This document shows, piece after piece, positions 55,663 through 64,000 of a stretch of 64,000 bases of DNA. The stretch is from Paludibacteraceae bacterium. Its GTDB lineage: Bacteria > Bacteroidota > Bacteroidia > Bacteroidales > Paludibacteraceae. Made by a program: the position numbers and the translations under genes. Below the pieces are notes generated by a model that was given only the letters and a program-made list of their open reading frames with translations, did not search any database and had not been told where the DNA came from. Location of the stretch: assembly GCA_028694915.1 (NCBI GenBank), contig JAQVJY010000004.1:62001-126000 (forward strand), read 5' to 3'. Every line of letters starts with the position of its first letter. Position 1 is the stretch's first letter.

Positions 55663-58299
55663 ATGAAAACACTCCACTCGCATTGGCGACTCATAATTAC
55701 AGTGATTGCATGGTGCACTTTTCTACCAATAAACGCCGCTTCATTTGTTGGTGAAAGAACCGATTTTCGCGACGAAACGATATATTTTCTCATGACCACA
55801 CGTTTCTACGATGGCGACTTGACCAATAACGTACAATGTTGGGATGGCACGCAATACAATCAAGGTGATCCTGCGTGGCGTGGCGACTTTAAAGGATTAA
55901 TCGCTAAACTCGATTACATCAAAGCATTAGGTTTTACGGCTATTTGGATTACACCAGTAGTAGAAAACTGTTCTGGTTACGACTATCATGGTTATCACGC
56001 TATCAATTTTAGCAAAGTAGATCCGCGCTATGAATCGGAAGATTGCGATTTTCAAGATTTGATAGACGCCGTACACGCCAAAGGCATGAAAATTATTTTG
56101 GACGTGGTGTTTAATCATACAGGAAATTTTGGCGAAGAATTTTTATGTCCGATGTTCACAAAAACTGGTGATTTATCATCAACCGACTGCTTAACACCTC
56201 ACGCCCAAACAAAACTACCGGCTAATTATGCCAGTTTAAGTTCAGGCGAACAATATCAAGCGCGTTTGGCTTTGATGAAAAATACGGATGGCAAAAATCA
56301 CGATGCCAAAAACTATTGGCACCATTATGGTAATTTCAATTGGGACGACATCACCAGTCAATGGGCACAAATTGCAGGTGATTGCGTTGATTTAAACACA
56401 GAAAATCCAGCGGTATACAACTACATTGTTCGTGCTTATTCATCGTTTATCCGCATGGGTGTAGATGGCTTCCGTATCGACACAGGGAAACATATTTCAC
56501 GTTTGGTATTTAACAAAGTTTTTAACGATGCTTTCCATGCGGCAGCACAAGCAGCTGGCAAACCAAATTTCTTTATGTTTTCCGAAATTTGCACACGCGA
56601 CCGCAACTATTGGTATCGCAACACACCTGCCATTTCCACACCATTCTACACGTGGAAAGATTCAAAAAGTTACGCTTGGTCTGGCGATTCTACTGTTTGG
56701 GAAAACATCTCTATCATGAATGGTACCGAAGGTTTTACGGGCACAGTAAATCAAGCATCGTGCATTTCGAATTACAACGACAATAGCAGCGAAGGCGGAC
56801 AGCCATCGAGCACCAATACCAAATTGAATGGCAACGATTACCACGCACCCGATTGGTCGAGACATTCTGGATTAAATGTGATTGACTTCCCGATGCATTG
56901 GAATTTTGAAAATGCAGGTAGCGCTTACAACGTAGCCTTGAGTGGCGACTGGAGTTATAACGATGCCACTTTCAATGTAACTTACGTAGATTCTCACGAC
57001 TACGCGCCTGATGGAGCACCCGAAAGTCAACGTTTTGCGAAAGATCAATCTACGTGGGCTGAAAATCTATCATTAATATATACTTTTAGAGGGATTCCTT
57101 GTGTGTATTATGGTTCAGAAATTGAATTCAAAAAAGGTTGTATCATCGATAAAGGTCCAAACATGCCATTACGTGAAAGTGGACGCGCTTATTTCGGCGA
57201 CTACATTACAGGTTCGCTCAACGTCACTGATTTTGCCCAATATAATAATGCCAATGGCAATGTGGCGGTAACACTCAAACACCCTTTGGCTTTACATATT
57301 CAACGTTTGAGCAAACTTCGTATGGCTATACCAGCTCTTCGTAAAGGACAATATTCCACCGATAATTGTTCTGGCTCGTTTGCTTTTAAACGTCGCTATA
57401 CCGATGCCACCACCGACAGTTACGTGTTAGTATGTATCTCTGGAGGAGCTACTTTTAGCAATATTCCAAATGGCACATACACCGACGCTGTGACTGGCGA
57501 CACAAAGACAGTTACGAATAATTCCTTGACAGCTAGCTGTTCTGGCAAAGGTAATTTACGCGCTTACGTTCTTTCAACTGCCAAAACAACTGCCCCAGGA
57601 AAAGTGGGAACTGATGGTCAATACATCTACGGCAGTTCATCCGTGACTGTTCCGCAAGGCACTTACCCTGATCCAACAGAAGTTCTGTTAGAGGGCGAAG
57701 GCAGTGGTGAAACTGGTGGCGGTGGCACAGGCGAGATTATCACACCATGTGTTAGTACCGACGAACGTGCAGTGTTCTTGACCAAATCAAGCGATTTTGG
57801 TAGTAGCATCAACGCCTACATTTGGCACAAAACCACTGGATCGACAACACAAGTATGTGGCGGATGGCCAGGCAAAAAAATGACTGCATTAGGAAATAAC
57901 GTCTATAAATTCAGTATTCCAACTGAAGCTACAGCGGTCGACGGAACTTGGCAAATTATCTTCAATGATGGCAGTGGCAACCAAACAGCGGACTTAGCTT
58001 TTACATTGAACGGAATGTACTCTGGTGCCAATAAAGGCAGCATAACTTGTGCAAGTACAGTCACACTCAATTGTGCTGATGTGCCACAAGGCATTGACTA
58101 CGCAACTGCAAACAAACTCGTAATTTATAGTAATGACGGAACGTTAATAATTAGTAGTCCACAAGCTACCACACTGTACATTCACACCATAGACGGACGC
58201 TTATTACGCACCGTGGATATCGAATCTGGCATTACTACGCTCGAGGGCTTCCAACAAGGCGTATATCTCGTAAATGGTAAAAAAGCTATTGTATTATAA
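55663..58299 (+). CDS. Secreted GH13 alpha-amylase with CBM26-like module and T9SS domain
   Basis: 878 residues with a signal peptide. The GH13 barrel (about 35-540) has DVVFNHTG, GVDGFRIDTGKH (nucleophile D272), FMFSEI (acid/base E308) and YVDSHDYA (third acid). A beta C-domain, then a glycine-rich linker, precede a starch-binding module of CBM26 type (about 700-785; AYIWHKTTGSTTQVCGGWPG). The last 70 residues (LYIHTIDGRLLRTVDIESGI ... GVYLVNGKKAIVL) are a type A sorting domain. The protein should act on starch at the cell surface or outside. Confidence 0.93.
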   Translation: MKTLHSHWRLIITVIAWCTFLPINAASFVGERTDFRDETIYFLMTTRFYDGDLTNNVQCWDGTQYNQGDPAWRGDFKGLIAKLDYIKALGFTAIWITPVVENCSGYDYHGYHAINFSKVDPRYESEDCDFQDLIDAVHAKGMKIILDVVFNHTGNFGEEFLCPMFTKTGDLSSTDCLTPHAQTKLPANYASLSSGEQYQARLALMKNTDGKNHDAKNYWHHYGNFNWDDITSQWAQIAGDCVDLNTENPAVYNYIVRAYSSFIRMGVDGFRIDTGKHISRLVFNKVFNDAFHAAAQAAGKPNFFMFSEICTRDRNYWYRNTPAISTPFYTWKDSKSYAWSGDSTVWENISIMNGTEGFTGTVNQASCISNYNDNSSEGGQPSSTNTKLNGNDYHAPDWSRHSGLNVIDFPMHWNFENAGSAYNVALSGDWSYNDATFNVTYVDSHDYAPDGAPESQRFAKDQSTWAENLSLIYTFRGIPCVYYGSEIEFKKGCIIDKGPNMPLRESGRAYFGDYITGSLNVTDFAQYNNANGNVAVTLKHPLALHIQRLSKLRMAIPALRKGQYSTDNCSGSFAFKRRYTDATTDSYVLVCISGGATFSNIPNGTYTDAVTGDTKTVTNNSLTASCSGKGNLRAYVLSTAKTTAPGKVGTDGQYIYGSSSVTVPQGTYPDPTEVLLEGEGSGETGGGGTGEIITPCVSTDERAVFLTKSSDFGSSINAYIWHKTTGSTTQVCGGWPGKKMTALGNNVYKFSIPTEATAVDGTWQIIFNDGSGNQTADLAFTLNGMYSGANKGSITCASTVTLNCADVPQGIDYATANKLVIYSNDGTLIISSPQATTLYIHTIDGRLLRTVDIESGITTLEGFQQGVYLVNGKKAIVL

Positions 58300-58325
58300 T
58301 CACCATTTATCCAATAGTTAAGACT

Positions 58326-58352
58326 TTGAGGCGAACAATCGTTCGCCTCAAT
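58326..58352 (+). terminator. Hairpin after the amylase gene, weak terminator
   Basis: TTGAGGCGAAC/GTTCGCCTCAA stem, 11 pairs with a 4-base loop, 27 bases after the stop. The T-run after it is poor. Confidence 0.6.
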
Positions 58353-58407
58353 TCGTTTCCACACAAAATCTTTTAACATAATTTTTATCGAAAAACAATA
58401 AATATAT

Positions 58408-58438
58408 TTTGATATTCAAAAAATAATACCTTACTTTG
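58408..58438 (+). promoter_or_regulatory. Promoter of the M13 peptidase gene
   Basis: TTTG (58408-58411), 19-base spacer, TTACTTTG (58431-58438), one mismatch from TAnnTTTG; 49 bases before the ATG. Confidence 0.6.
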
Positions 58439-58487
58439 CAACCGATTTGATTTTGTTTGCTTCGTAAACACGTTTAATTTTATAGAT

Positions 58488-60533
58488 ATGAAAAAAGTAA
58501 TTTATGCAGCTATGATTACCACAGCTATCGTTGCTACTTCATGCGGCAACAACAAACCTGAACGAACCTCTGGTATTCGTTTTAGCGATTTAGACACAAC
58601 CGTGTCGCCAACAGAAGATTTCTACCAATACGCCTGCGGCGGTTGGATGAAAAACCACCCTCTCACAGCGGAATATGCACGCTATGGAAGTTTCGACAAA
58701 TTGGCCGAAGACAACCAAGAACAACTCAAAGGTTTAATCACAGACATTGCCAAGGACAACCACAAAAAAGGTTCTATCCCACAAAAAATTGGTGACTTAT
58801 ACAATCTTGGTATGGACAGTGCTACCATTGAAAAACAAGGCGCTGAGCCACTCAAAGCCGAATTGAAAAGCATTGCTGCCATGACAAAAAAAACGGAATT
58901 GACTAATAAATTGGCAGCATATGCACAAGAAGGTGGCAGTCCACTATTTTCCATATTTGGCGAAGCAAATCCAAACAACAGCAAAGAGTGTATAGCTTGG
59001 GTATGGCAAACAGGACTTGGCATTGGCGACCGCGATTATTACCTCGACAACAGTGCTAACATGGAAACTATCCGTAAAGAATATGTCACATTGTTAAGCA
59101 AATTCATGCAATTGTCAGGCTACGATAAAGAAGCGAAAATCGCTAACACGGACGAGATGGCAAAACGCATTTTGGCATTTGAAACCGAATTAGCAAAAGC
59201 CTTTATGGATAAAAATGACACACGTGACCCATACAAAACGTGTAACATTGTAAGCGTAGACGAATGGCAAAAAATGTTACCAATCATCGACCTAAAATCA
59301 TACATGAATACAATTGGTCTTGGTGCTATCAAATCAGTAAATATTGGTCAAGTAGAATACACAAAATCACTCAATAAAATTCTTGAAAAAACCGACCTCG
59401 AAGTACTCAAAGCTTATTTTGCTTGTAACTATGTAAATGGTGCAGCGAGTTATTTGAGCAGTGCCTTTGTAGATGCCAACTTCCATTTTTATGGACGTGT
59501 ACTGTCTGGACGCGAAGAACAACGTCCTCGTTGGAAACGTGTAGTTGGTACCGTAGACGAGTCATTGGGAGAAGCTGTTGGACAAATGTATGTGGAAAAA
59601 TATTTCCCTGCTGAAGCCAAAGAACGCATGCTTAAATTAGTATCAAATCTTCAGGCTGCTTTGCGCGAACGCATTGCACAAAACACGTGGATGACCGATT
59701 CGACAAAACAAAAATCGTATGAAAAACTGGACGCCTTCATTGTAAAAGTAGGTTATCCTGACAAATGGCGCGATTATAGCAATTTACAAATTGAAAAAGA
59801 TAGCTATTTTGCAAACATACAACGCGCTAGCCGTTTCGAAACCGCTTATCAAATGAGTAAAATTGGAAAAGCAGTAGATCCAACAGAATGGTTGATGACT
59901 CCACAAACAGTGAATGCTTACTACAACCCAACCACCAACGAAATTTGTTTCCCTGCCGGTATTCTGCAAGTGCCATTTTTCGATATGAATGCTGACGATG
60001 CAGTAAATTATGGCGCAATCGGTGTAGTGATTGGTCACGAAATGACACACGGATTTGACGATCAAGGACGCAATTACGACAAAACTGGTAATCTTAAAAA
60101 CTGGTGGGCTGAAAGTGATGCCACCAATTTTAAAGAACGTACAAACGTTTTGGTGAACTATTTCGATAAGATTGAAGTTTTACCAGGTACTTTCGCTAAT
60201 GGAACCTTTACATTAGGTGAAAACATTGCCGACAACGGTGGACTTAATATTTCGTATGTAGCACTTCAAAAAGCCAAAAAACAAGGTGACATTAAAGAAA
60301 ATATGGATGGTTTTACCGCTGACCAACGTTTCTTCATTGCTTACGCAGGTGTTTGGGCTGGCAACATTCGCGAAGCCGAAATGCTCCGTCGCACGAAAGA
60401 AGATCCACACTCTTTAGGCAGATTACGTGTAAATGCCACACTTCCACACATCGATGCATTTATCAAAACATTTGATGTAAAAGAGGGCGATAAAATGTAC
60501 CTAGCTCCAAATAATAGAGCAAAAATTTGGTAA
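58488..60533 (+). CDS. M13 family zinc metallopeptidase (PepO/neprilysin-like), lipoprotein
   Basis: 681 residues. A lipoprotein signal ends IVATSC. The long N-terminal helical domain is followed by the catalytic part: substrate strand VNAYYNPTTNEICFPAGILQ, HEMTH at residues 517-521 and the third zinc ligand E578 in GENIADNGG. It cleaves oligopeptides outside the cytoplasm, probably at the periplasmic or outer-membrane face. Transcribed alone. Confidence 0.95.
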   Translation: MKKVIYAAMITTAIVATSCGNNKPERTSGIRFSDLDTTVSPTEDFYQYACGGWMKNHPLTAEYARYGSFDKLAEDNQEQLKGLITDIAKDNHKKGSIPQKIGDLYNLGMDSATIEKQGAEPLKAELKSIAAMTKKTELTNKLAAYAQEGGSPLFSIFGEANPNNSKECIAWVWQTGLGIGDRDYYLDNSANMETIRKEYVTLLSKFMQLSGYDKEAKIANTDEMAKRILAFETELAKAFMDKNDTRDPYKTCNIVSVDEWQKMLPIIDLKSYMNTIGLGAIKSVNIGQVEYTKSLNKILEKTDLEVLKAYFACNYVNGAASYLSSAFVDANFHFYGRVLSGREEQRPRWKRVVGTVDESLGEAVGQMYVEKYFPAEAKERMLKLVSNLQAALRERIAQNTWMTDSTKQKSYEKLDAFIVKVGYPDKWRDYSNLQIEKDSYFANIQRASRFETAYQMSKIGKAVDPTEWLMTPQTVNAYYNPTTNEICFPAGILQVPFFDMNADDAVNYGAIGVVIGHEMTHGFDDQGRNYDKTGNLKNWWAESDATNFKERTNVLVNYFDKIEVLPGTFANGTFTLGENIADNGGLNISYVALQKAKKQGDIKENMDGFTADQRFFIAYAGVWAGNIREAEMLRRTKEDPHSLGRLRVNATLPHIDAFIKTFDVKEGDKMYLAPNNRAKIW

Positions 60534-60548
60534 GAATCATAATTCATA

Positions 60549-60584
60549 TAAAAAGCCCACAAGTTGTACTTGTGGGCTTTTTAT
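60549..60584 (+). terminator. Terminator of the M13 peptidase gene
   Basis: AAAAAGCCCACAAG/CTTGTGGGCTTTTT stem with a TTGTA loop, 17 bases after the stop, ending in a T-run. Confidence 0.88.
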
Positions 60585-60684
60585 ATATCCATCCAGAAAG
60601 AACTTGATGCTTTGATTTAAAACAAAAAGTCTATTTTATCTTACAATTCATTATAAAAATATAAGATTTTTAAGCTAAAAATAG

Positions 60685-60692
60685 TATCTTTG
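60685..60692 (+). promoter_or_regulatory. -7 box of gltB
   Basis: TATCTTTG fits TAnnTTTG, 27 bases before the chosen gltB start. The -33 element is a T-rich stretch only. Confidence 0.55.
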
Positions 60693-60719
60693 CGCTTTAT
60701 TTTGTAAAAATGAATGCAT

Positions 60720-63700
60720 ATGGCTACAAGTGACAAAAACAGACAAGGCTATCCACTAGCACAAGGATTATACAACCCCAAAAATGAACACGACGCATGC
60801 GGTGTAGGATTTGTGGTAAATATATCAGGCGATAAGTCGCACGATATTATTGAAAACGGATTAAATGTATTAGCCAATATGCAACATCGCGGTGCAGAAG
60901 GTGCCGACAAAAAAAGTGGCGATGGGGCTGGTATTATGACTCAGATTTCACATGAGTTTATTCTCTTACAAGGCATTCCTGTTCCTGAACGTGGGAAATA
61001 TGGAACAGGATTGGTATTTGTGCCTAAAGACAAAGCTTTACAAACTGCTTGCTTAGAGCTCATTCGTCGTCATGTGACCCAAGAAGGTTTAACCCTGATG
61101 CCAATACGCGACGTCCCTGTAAATAGCCACGTGTTAGGCGAAGCTGCGCTAGCTGTAGAACCTGCTATCAAGCAACTCTTTATCACAGGCGATAGTGGCG
61201 ATTCACTGGAATTACGTTTATTCAGAATCAGAAAACGCATTGAACAAGAAGTACTAAAATTGTATAATAGCCCAAGAACGTGTTACATCGTCAGCTTGTC
61301 TAGCAAACGTATTGTGTACAAAGGCATGTTGACATCAACACAATTGCGTGATTACTTCACCGATTTAACCAATCCCTATTATACCAGTGCACTCGCTTTG
61401 GTACATTCCCGGTTTTCTACCAACACCTTCCCTACTTGGGATATGGCACAACCATTCCGATTTCTTGGTCATAATGGAGAAATCAATACCATCGATGGCA
61501 ACCGAACTTGGGTAAGTGCTTGTGAAAACGTATTTAATCTTGAGAAAGCGGGTAATATCCACGAACTATCGCCCATCATTCAACCCAACATGAGCGACAG
61601 TGCCTCATTGGACAACACATTGGAATTTTTTGTAATGGCTGGTATGTCCTTACCACGCGCTTTAGCCATGTTACTTCCTGAAAGTTTTAACTCCAAAAAT
61701 CCAATTTCGCCAGAACTACGTGGATTTTATGAATATCATAGTATGTTCAAAGAGCCTTGGGATGGTCCTGCCGCACTCTTATTTTGCGACGGACGCTACA
61801 TTGGTGGTATGTTGGACAGAAATGGCTTACGACCAGCACGATATTTAATCACCACCGACAATATGATGATTGTGGCTTCTGAAACGGGTGTACTAGAAAT
61901 ACCTGCTGAACGCGTACGTGAAAAAGGACGATTTAAACCAGGGAAAATCTTAATTATCGATACTGAAGCTGGCACATTTAGAAACGATGCCGAAATAAAA
62001 GCCGAATTGGCGAACGAACATCCTTACACAGAATGGCTTAATAAAAGTCGTGTAACTTTGAGCAACATCACCTCTGGTCGAAAAATAACCAATGCTATTG
62101 ACGAACTTTATCCCAAGTTACGTGCGTTTGGTTATACCCAAGAAGATATTGATCGCGTGATATTACCAATGGTCATTAACTCCAACGAACCAATTGGTTC
62201 TATGGGCGACGATACACCGCTGGCTGTTTTCTCTCAAAAACCACAACGATTATTCAACTATTTCCGACAACGATTTGCACAAGTCACCAATCCGCCCATT
62301 GACCCGCTGCGCGAAGAAGCTGTGATGTCACTTACTGGCTACATTGGTTCGGTCAACAGTAATTTATTGATGCCTTCAGAAGGCGACTGTAAAGTTGTAC
62401 GTTTACCAAATCCGTTACTCACAAACCGTGATTTAGATATTTTATACCATCTAGAATACAAAGGTTTTAAAACCAATTCGTTAGATATTACCTTTGATGT
62501 AGAATTAGGCGAAAGAGGATTAGAAGAACGGTTAAAATCACTTTGTAAAGAAGCTGAAAAAGCAGTAGATAACGGCTGTAATTACATCATTTTGAGCGAT
62601 CGAAAAATAGATGCGAAAAAAGCACCAATTCCATCACTATTAGCGGTTTCGGCCATACATCATTACCTCATCCAGTGTGATAAACGTGTGCAAACGGCTT
62701 TAATTGTTGAGTCGGCAGAACCACGTGAAGTCGAGCATTTTGCGTTACTCATCGGCTTTGGAGCAAGTGCCGTGTGTCCTTATATGGCTTTTGCTGTTAT
62801 TGACGATTTGGTAACAAACAAAAAAGTACAACTCGATTACGACACCGCCGAAAAACATTATATCAAAGCATTAGATAAAGGTTTGCTAAAAATTATGTCG
62901 AAATCAGGTATTTCAACCTTGCGTAGTTATCGTGCTGCTCAGATGTTCGAAAGCATTGGTTTATCCTCTGAATTGTTAGGCGCCTATTTTAAAGGAATCA
63001 CCTCTCCTATTGAAGGTATTACCCTTAAAGAACTTGCCAAAAATACCATTACAGCTCTTAAATTAGGATTTCCTGACGAACCTCACCAAGTCAACAGCGA
63101 TTCCGAATTGGGAGATTGGGGTAATTTAATCTATCGCAAAGGTGGTGAAATACACGCTTGGTCACCCAGAACTGTCAGTTTGCTACGCAAAGCAGCTGTA
63201 CAAAATAACCCTGAATTATATCAGGAATTTACACAACACGCCGATGCGCCAGAAACGCCTATTTTTATTCGTAATTTAACGACATTAACACAAAGAACGC
63301 CTATTTCGATTGATGAAGTAGAACCAGCAGAAGCCATTTTTAAACGTTTTGTGGCAGGAGCTATGTCGTTTGGGGCTATCAGCAAAGAAGCGCATGAAAC
63401 AATTGCTATCGCCATGAACCGACTAGGCGGAAAAAGCAACACTGGTGAAGGCGGCGAAGATCCAGAACGCTACCAATGTGAAAGTAATCAGAACTGTCGT
63501 CGTAGCAGCATCAAACAAGTGGCATCGGGTCGATTTGGTGTCAATGCTGAATATTTAGTGAATGCTGACGAAATACAAATCAAAGTAGCACAAGGTGCAA
63601 AACCAGGCGAAGGTGGTCAATTGCCTGGTTATAAAGTGGACGAGCTCGTTGCAAAAACGCGTCATTCTATTCCGGGTATCACACTTATTTCACCGCCACC

Positions 63701-64000
63701 GCATCACGACATCTACTCCATTGAAGATTTGTCACAACTTATTTTTGATTTACGCAACGTCAATCCCGAAGCATCTATCAGTGTAAAATTAGTGTCTGGA
63801 AACGGTATTGGAACGATAGCCGCAGGTGTTGTAAAAGCGAAAGCCGATCGATTGGTAATTAGTGGTTACGATGGCGGTACGGGGGCGAGCCCAATCAGTT
63901 CTACACGCCACGCAGGCATGCCACTCGAAATAGGATTAGCCGAAGTACAACAAACGTTGATGCTAAATAATTTACGCCGGAAAGTACATTTACAAGCCGA
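60720..64000 (+). CDS. gltB: Glutamate synthase large subunit (partial, C-terminus beyond window)
   Basis: 1093 codons visible of about 1500. The start ATG at 60720 (MATSDKNRQGYPLAQGLYNP) is chosen; ATG at 60714 would add MH only. The class II glutaminase nucleophile is C27 in HDACGVGF, exposed after removal of the propeptide. The central domain and the FMN barrel follow, ending with SGYDGGTGASPISSTRHAG near the edge. The Fe-S cysteines and the C-terminal GXGXG helix lie outside. It makes two glutamate from glutamine and 2-oxoglutarate; gltD may follow. Confidence 0.97.
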   Translation, partial: MATSDKNRQGYPLAQGLYNPKNEHDACGVGFVVNISGDKSHDIIENGLNVLANMQHRGAEGADKKSGDGAGIMTQISHEFILLQGIPVPERGKYGTGLVFVPKDKALQTACLELIRRHVTQEGLTLMPIRDVPVNSHVLGEAALAVEPAIKQLFITGDSGDSLELRLFRIRKRIEQEVLKLYNSPRTCYIVSLSSKRIVYKGMLTSTQLRDYFTDLTNPYYTSALALVHSRFSTNTFPTWDMAQPFRFLGHNGEINTIDGNRTWVSACENVFNLEKAGNIHELSPIIQPNMSDSASLDNTLEFFVMAGMSLPRALAMLLPESFNSKNPISPELRGFYEYHSMFKEPWDGPAALLFCDGRYIGGMLDRNGLRPARYLITTDNMMIVASETGVLEIPAERVREKGRFKPGKILIIDTEAGTFRNDAEIKAELANEHPYTEWLNKSRVTLSNITSGRKITNAIDELYPKLRAFGYTQEDIDRVILPMVINSNEPIGSMGDDTPLAVFSQKPQRLFNYFRQRFAQVTNPPIDPLREEAVMSLTGYIGSVNSNLLMPSEGDCKVVRLPNPLLTNRDLDILYHLEYKGFKTNSLDITFDVELGERGLEERLKSLCKEAEKAVDNGCNYIILSDRKIDAKKAPIPSLLAVSAIHHYLIQCDKRVQTALIVESAEPREVEHFALLIGFGASAVCPYMAFAVIDDLVTNKKVQLDYDTAEKHYIKALDKGLLKIMSKSGISTLRSYRAAQMFESIGLSSELLGAYFKGITSPIEGITLKELAKNTITALKLGFPDEPHQVNSDSELGDWGNLIYRKGGEIHAWSPRTVSLLRKAAVQNNPELYQEFTQHADAPETPIFIRNLTTLTQRTPISIDEVEPAEAIFKRFVAGAMSFGAISKEAHETIAIAMNRLGGKSNTGEGGEDPERYQCESNQNCRRSSIKQVASGRFGVNAEYLVNADEIQIKVAQGAKPGEGGQLPGYKVDELVAKTRHSIPGITLISPPPHHDIYSIEDLSQLIFDLRNVNPEASISVKLVSGNGIGTIAAGVVKAKADRLVISGYDGGTGASPISSTRHAGMPLEIGLAEVQQTLMLNNLRRKVHLQA

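Noticed and set aside
1..64000. CRISPR arrays, tRNA or rRNA genes, insertion sequences
   Set aside because: I looked for regularly spaced repeats, cloverleaf genes, rRNA signatures and transposase motifs and saw none.

Overview
The window reads as a chromosome segment from a member of the Bacteroidota, most likely a fermentative, anaerobic Bacteroidales of the Paludibacter/Porphyromonas kind. The signs are: -7 boxes of the type TAnnTTTG, often with a TTG element 19-20 bases upstream; secreted proteins ending in the short sorting domain used by the type IX secretion system; Bacteroidota families such as DUF5606 and the GGGtGRT/NifU-like pair; a two-subunit methylmalonyl-CoA mutase typical of propionate producers; and A+T-rich DNA with few Shine-Dalgarno sites. 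The species cannot be fixed from the sequence alone.

Layout. 1-13.65 kb (- strand): the joined str-S10-spc ribosomal protein block, rpsL-rpsG-fusA-rpsJ through rplO and a partial secY, read from a clear promoter before rpsL. 13.75-14.4 kb: a HAD phosphatase. 14.6-17.9 kb (- strand): an A+T-rich block holding a 38-residue, RiPP-type precursor peptide, a radical SAM/SPASM maturase with a PqqD-like N-terminal region, and a TPR-DUF2971 protein. This block is the best candidate for an undescribed system. 18.1-19.4 kb: a queuosine operon (yhhQ-queF) whose leader can fold like a preQ1-I aptamer. 19.4-30.8 kb: mscS, lpxK, an HD/DUF2156/GNAT operon, a WYL regulator, an acyl-CoA ligase, and an operon cysS-endonuclease I-lipoprotein-mazG that extends to 32.2 kb. 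32.4-34.3 kb: a UbiA prenyltransferase with a radical SAM partner. 34.4-39.3 kb: a lipoprotein MsrA-MsrB fusion and a complete oxidative pentose phosphate operon (zwf-pgl-gnd). 39.5-40.7 kb: an orphan envelope protein. 40.8-44.7 kb: an NsrR-like regulator followed by a nitric-oxide/iron-sulfur repair module. 44.8-46.5 kb: the NifU-like/GGGtGRT pair. 46.9-55.3 kb: DUF5606, an OadA/PycB-like carboxyltransferase, envelope proteins and mutA-mutB. 55.7-60.5 kb: a secreted amylase and an M13 peptidase. 60.7 kb to the end: gltB, cut by the window edge.

Working together. The translation block, the pentose phosphate operon (NADPH), gltB (ammonia assimilation) and the carboxyltransferase plus methylmalonyl-CoA mutase (succinate-propionate route) form the core metabolism. 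Secreted amylase, endonuclease I and a third sorting-domain protein point to degradation of external polymers. MsrAB and the RIC/hemerythrin cluster protect against oxidative and nitrosative damage. All calls come from reading the sequence and family knowledge; no database search was run.
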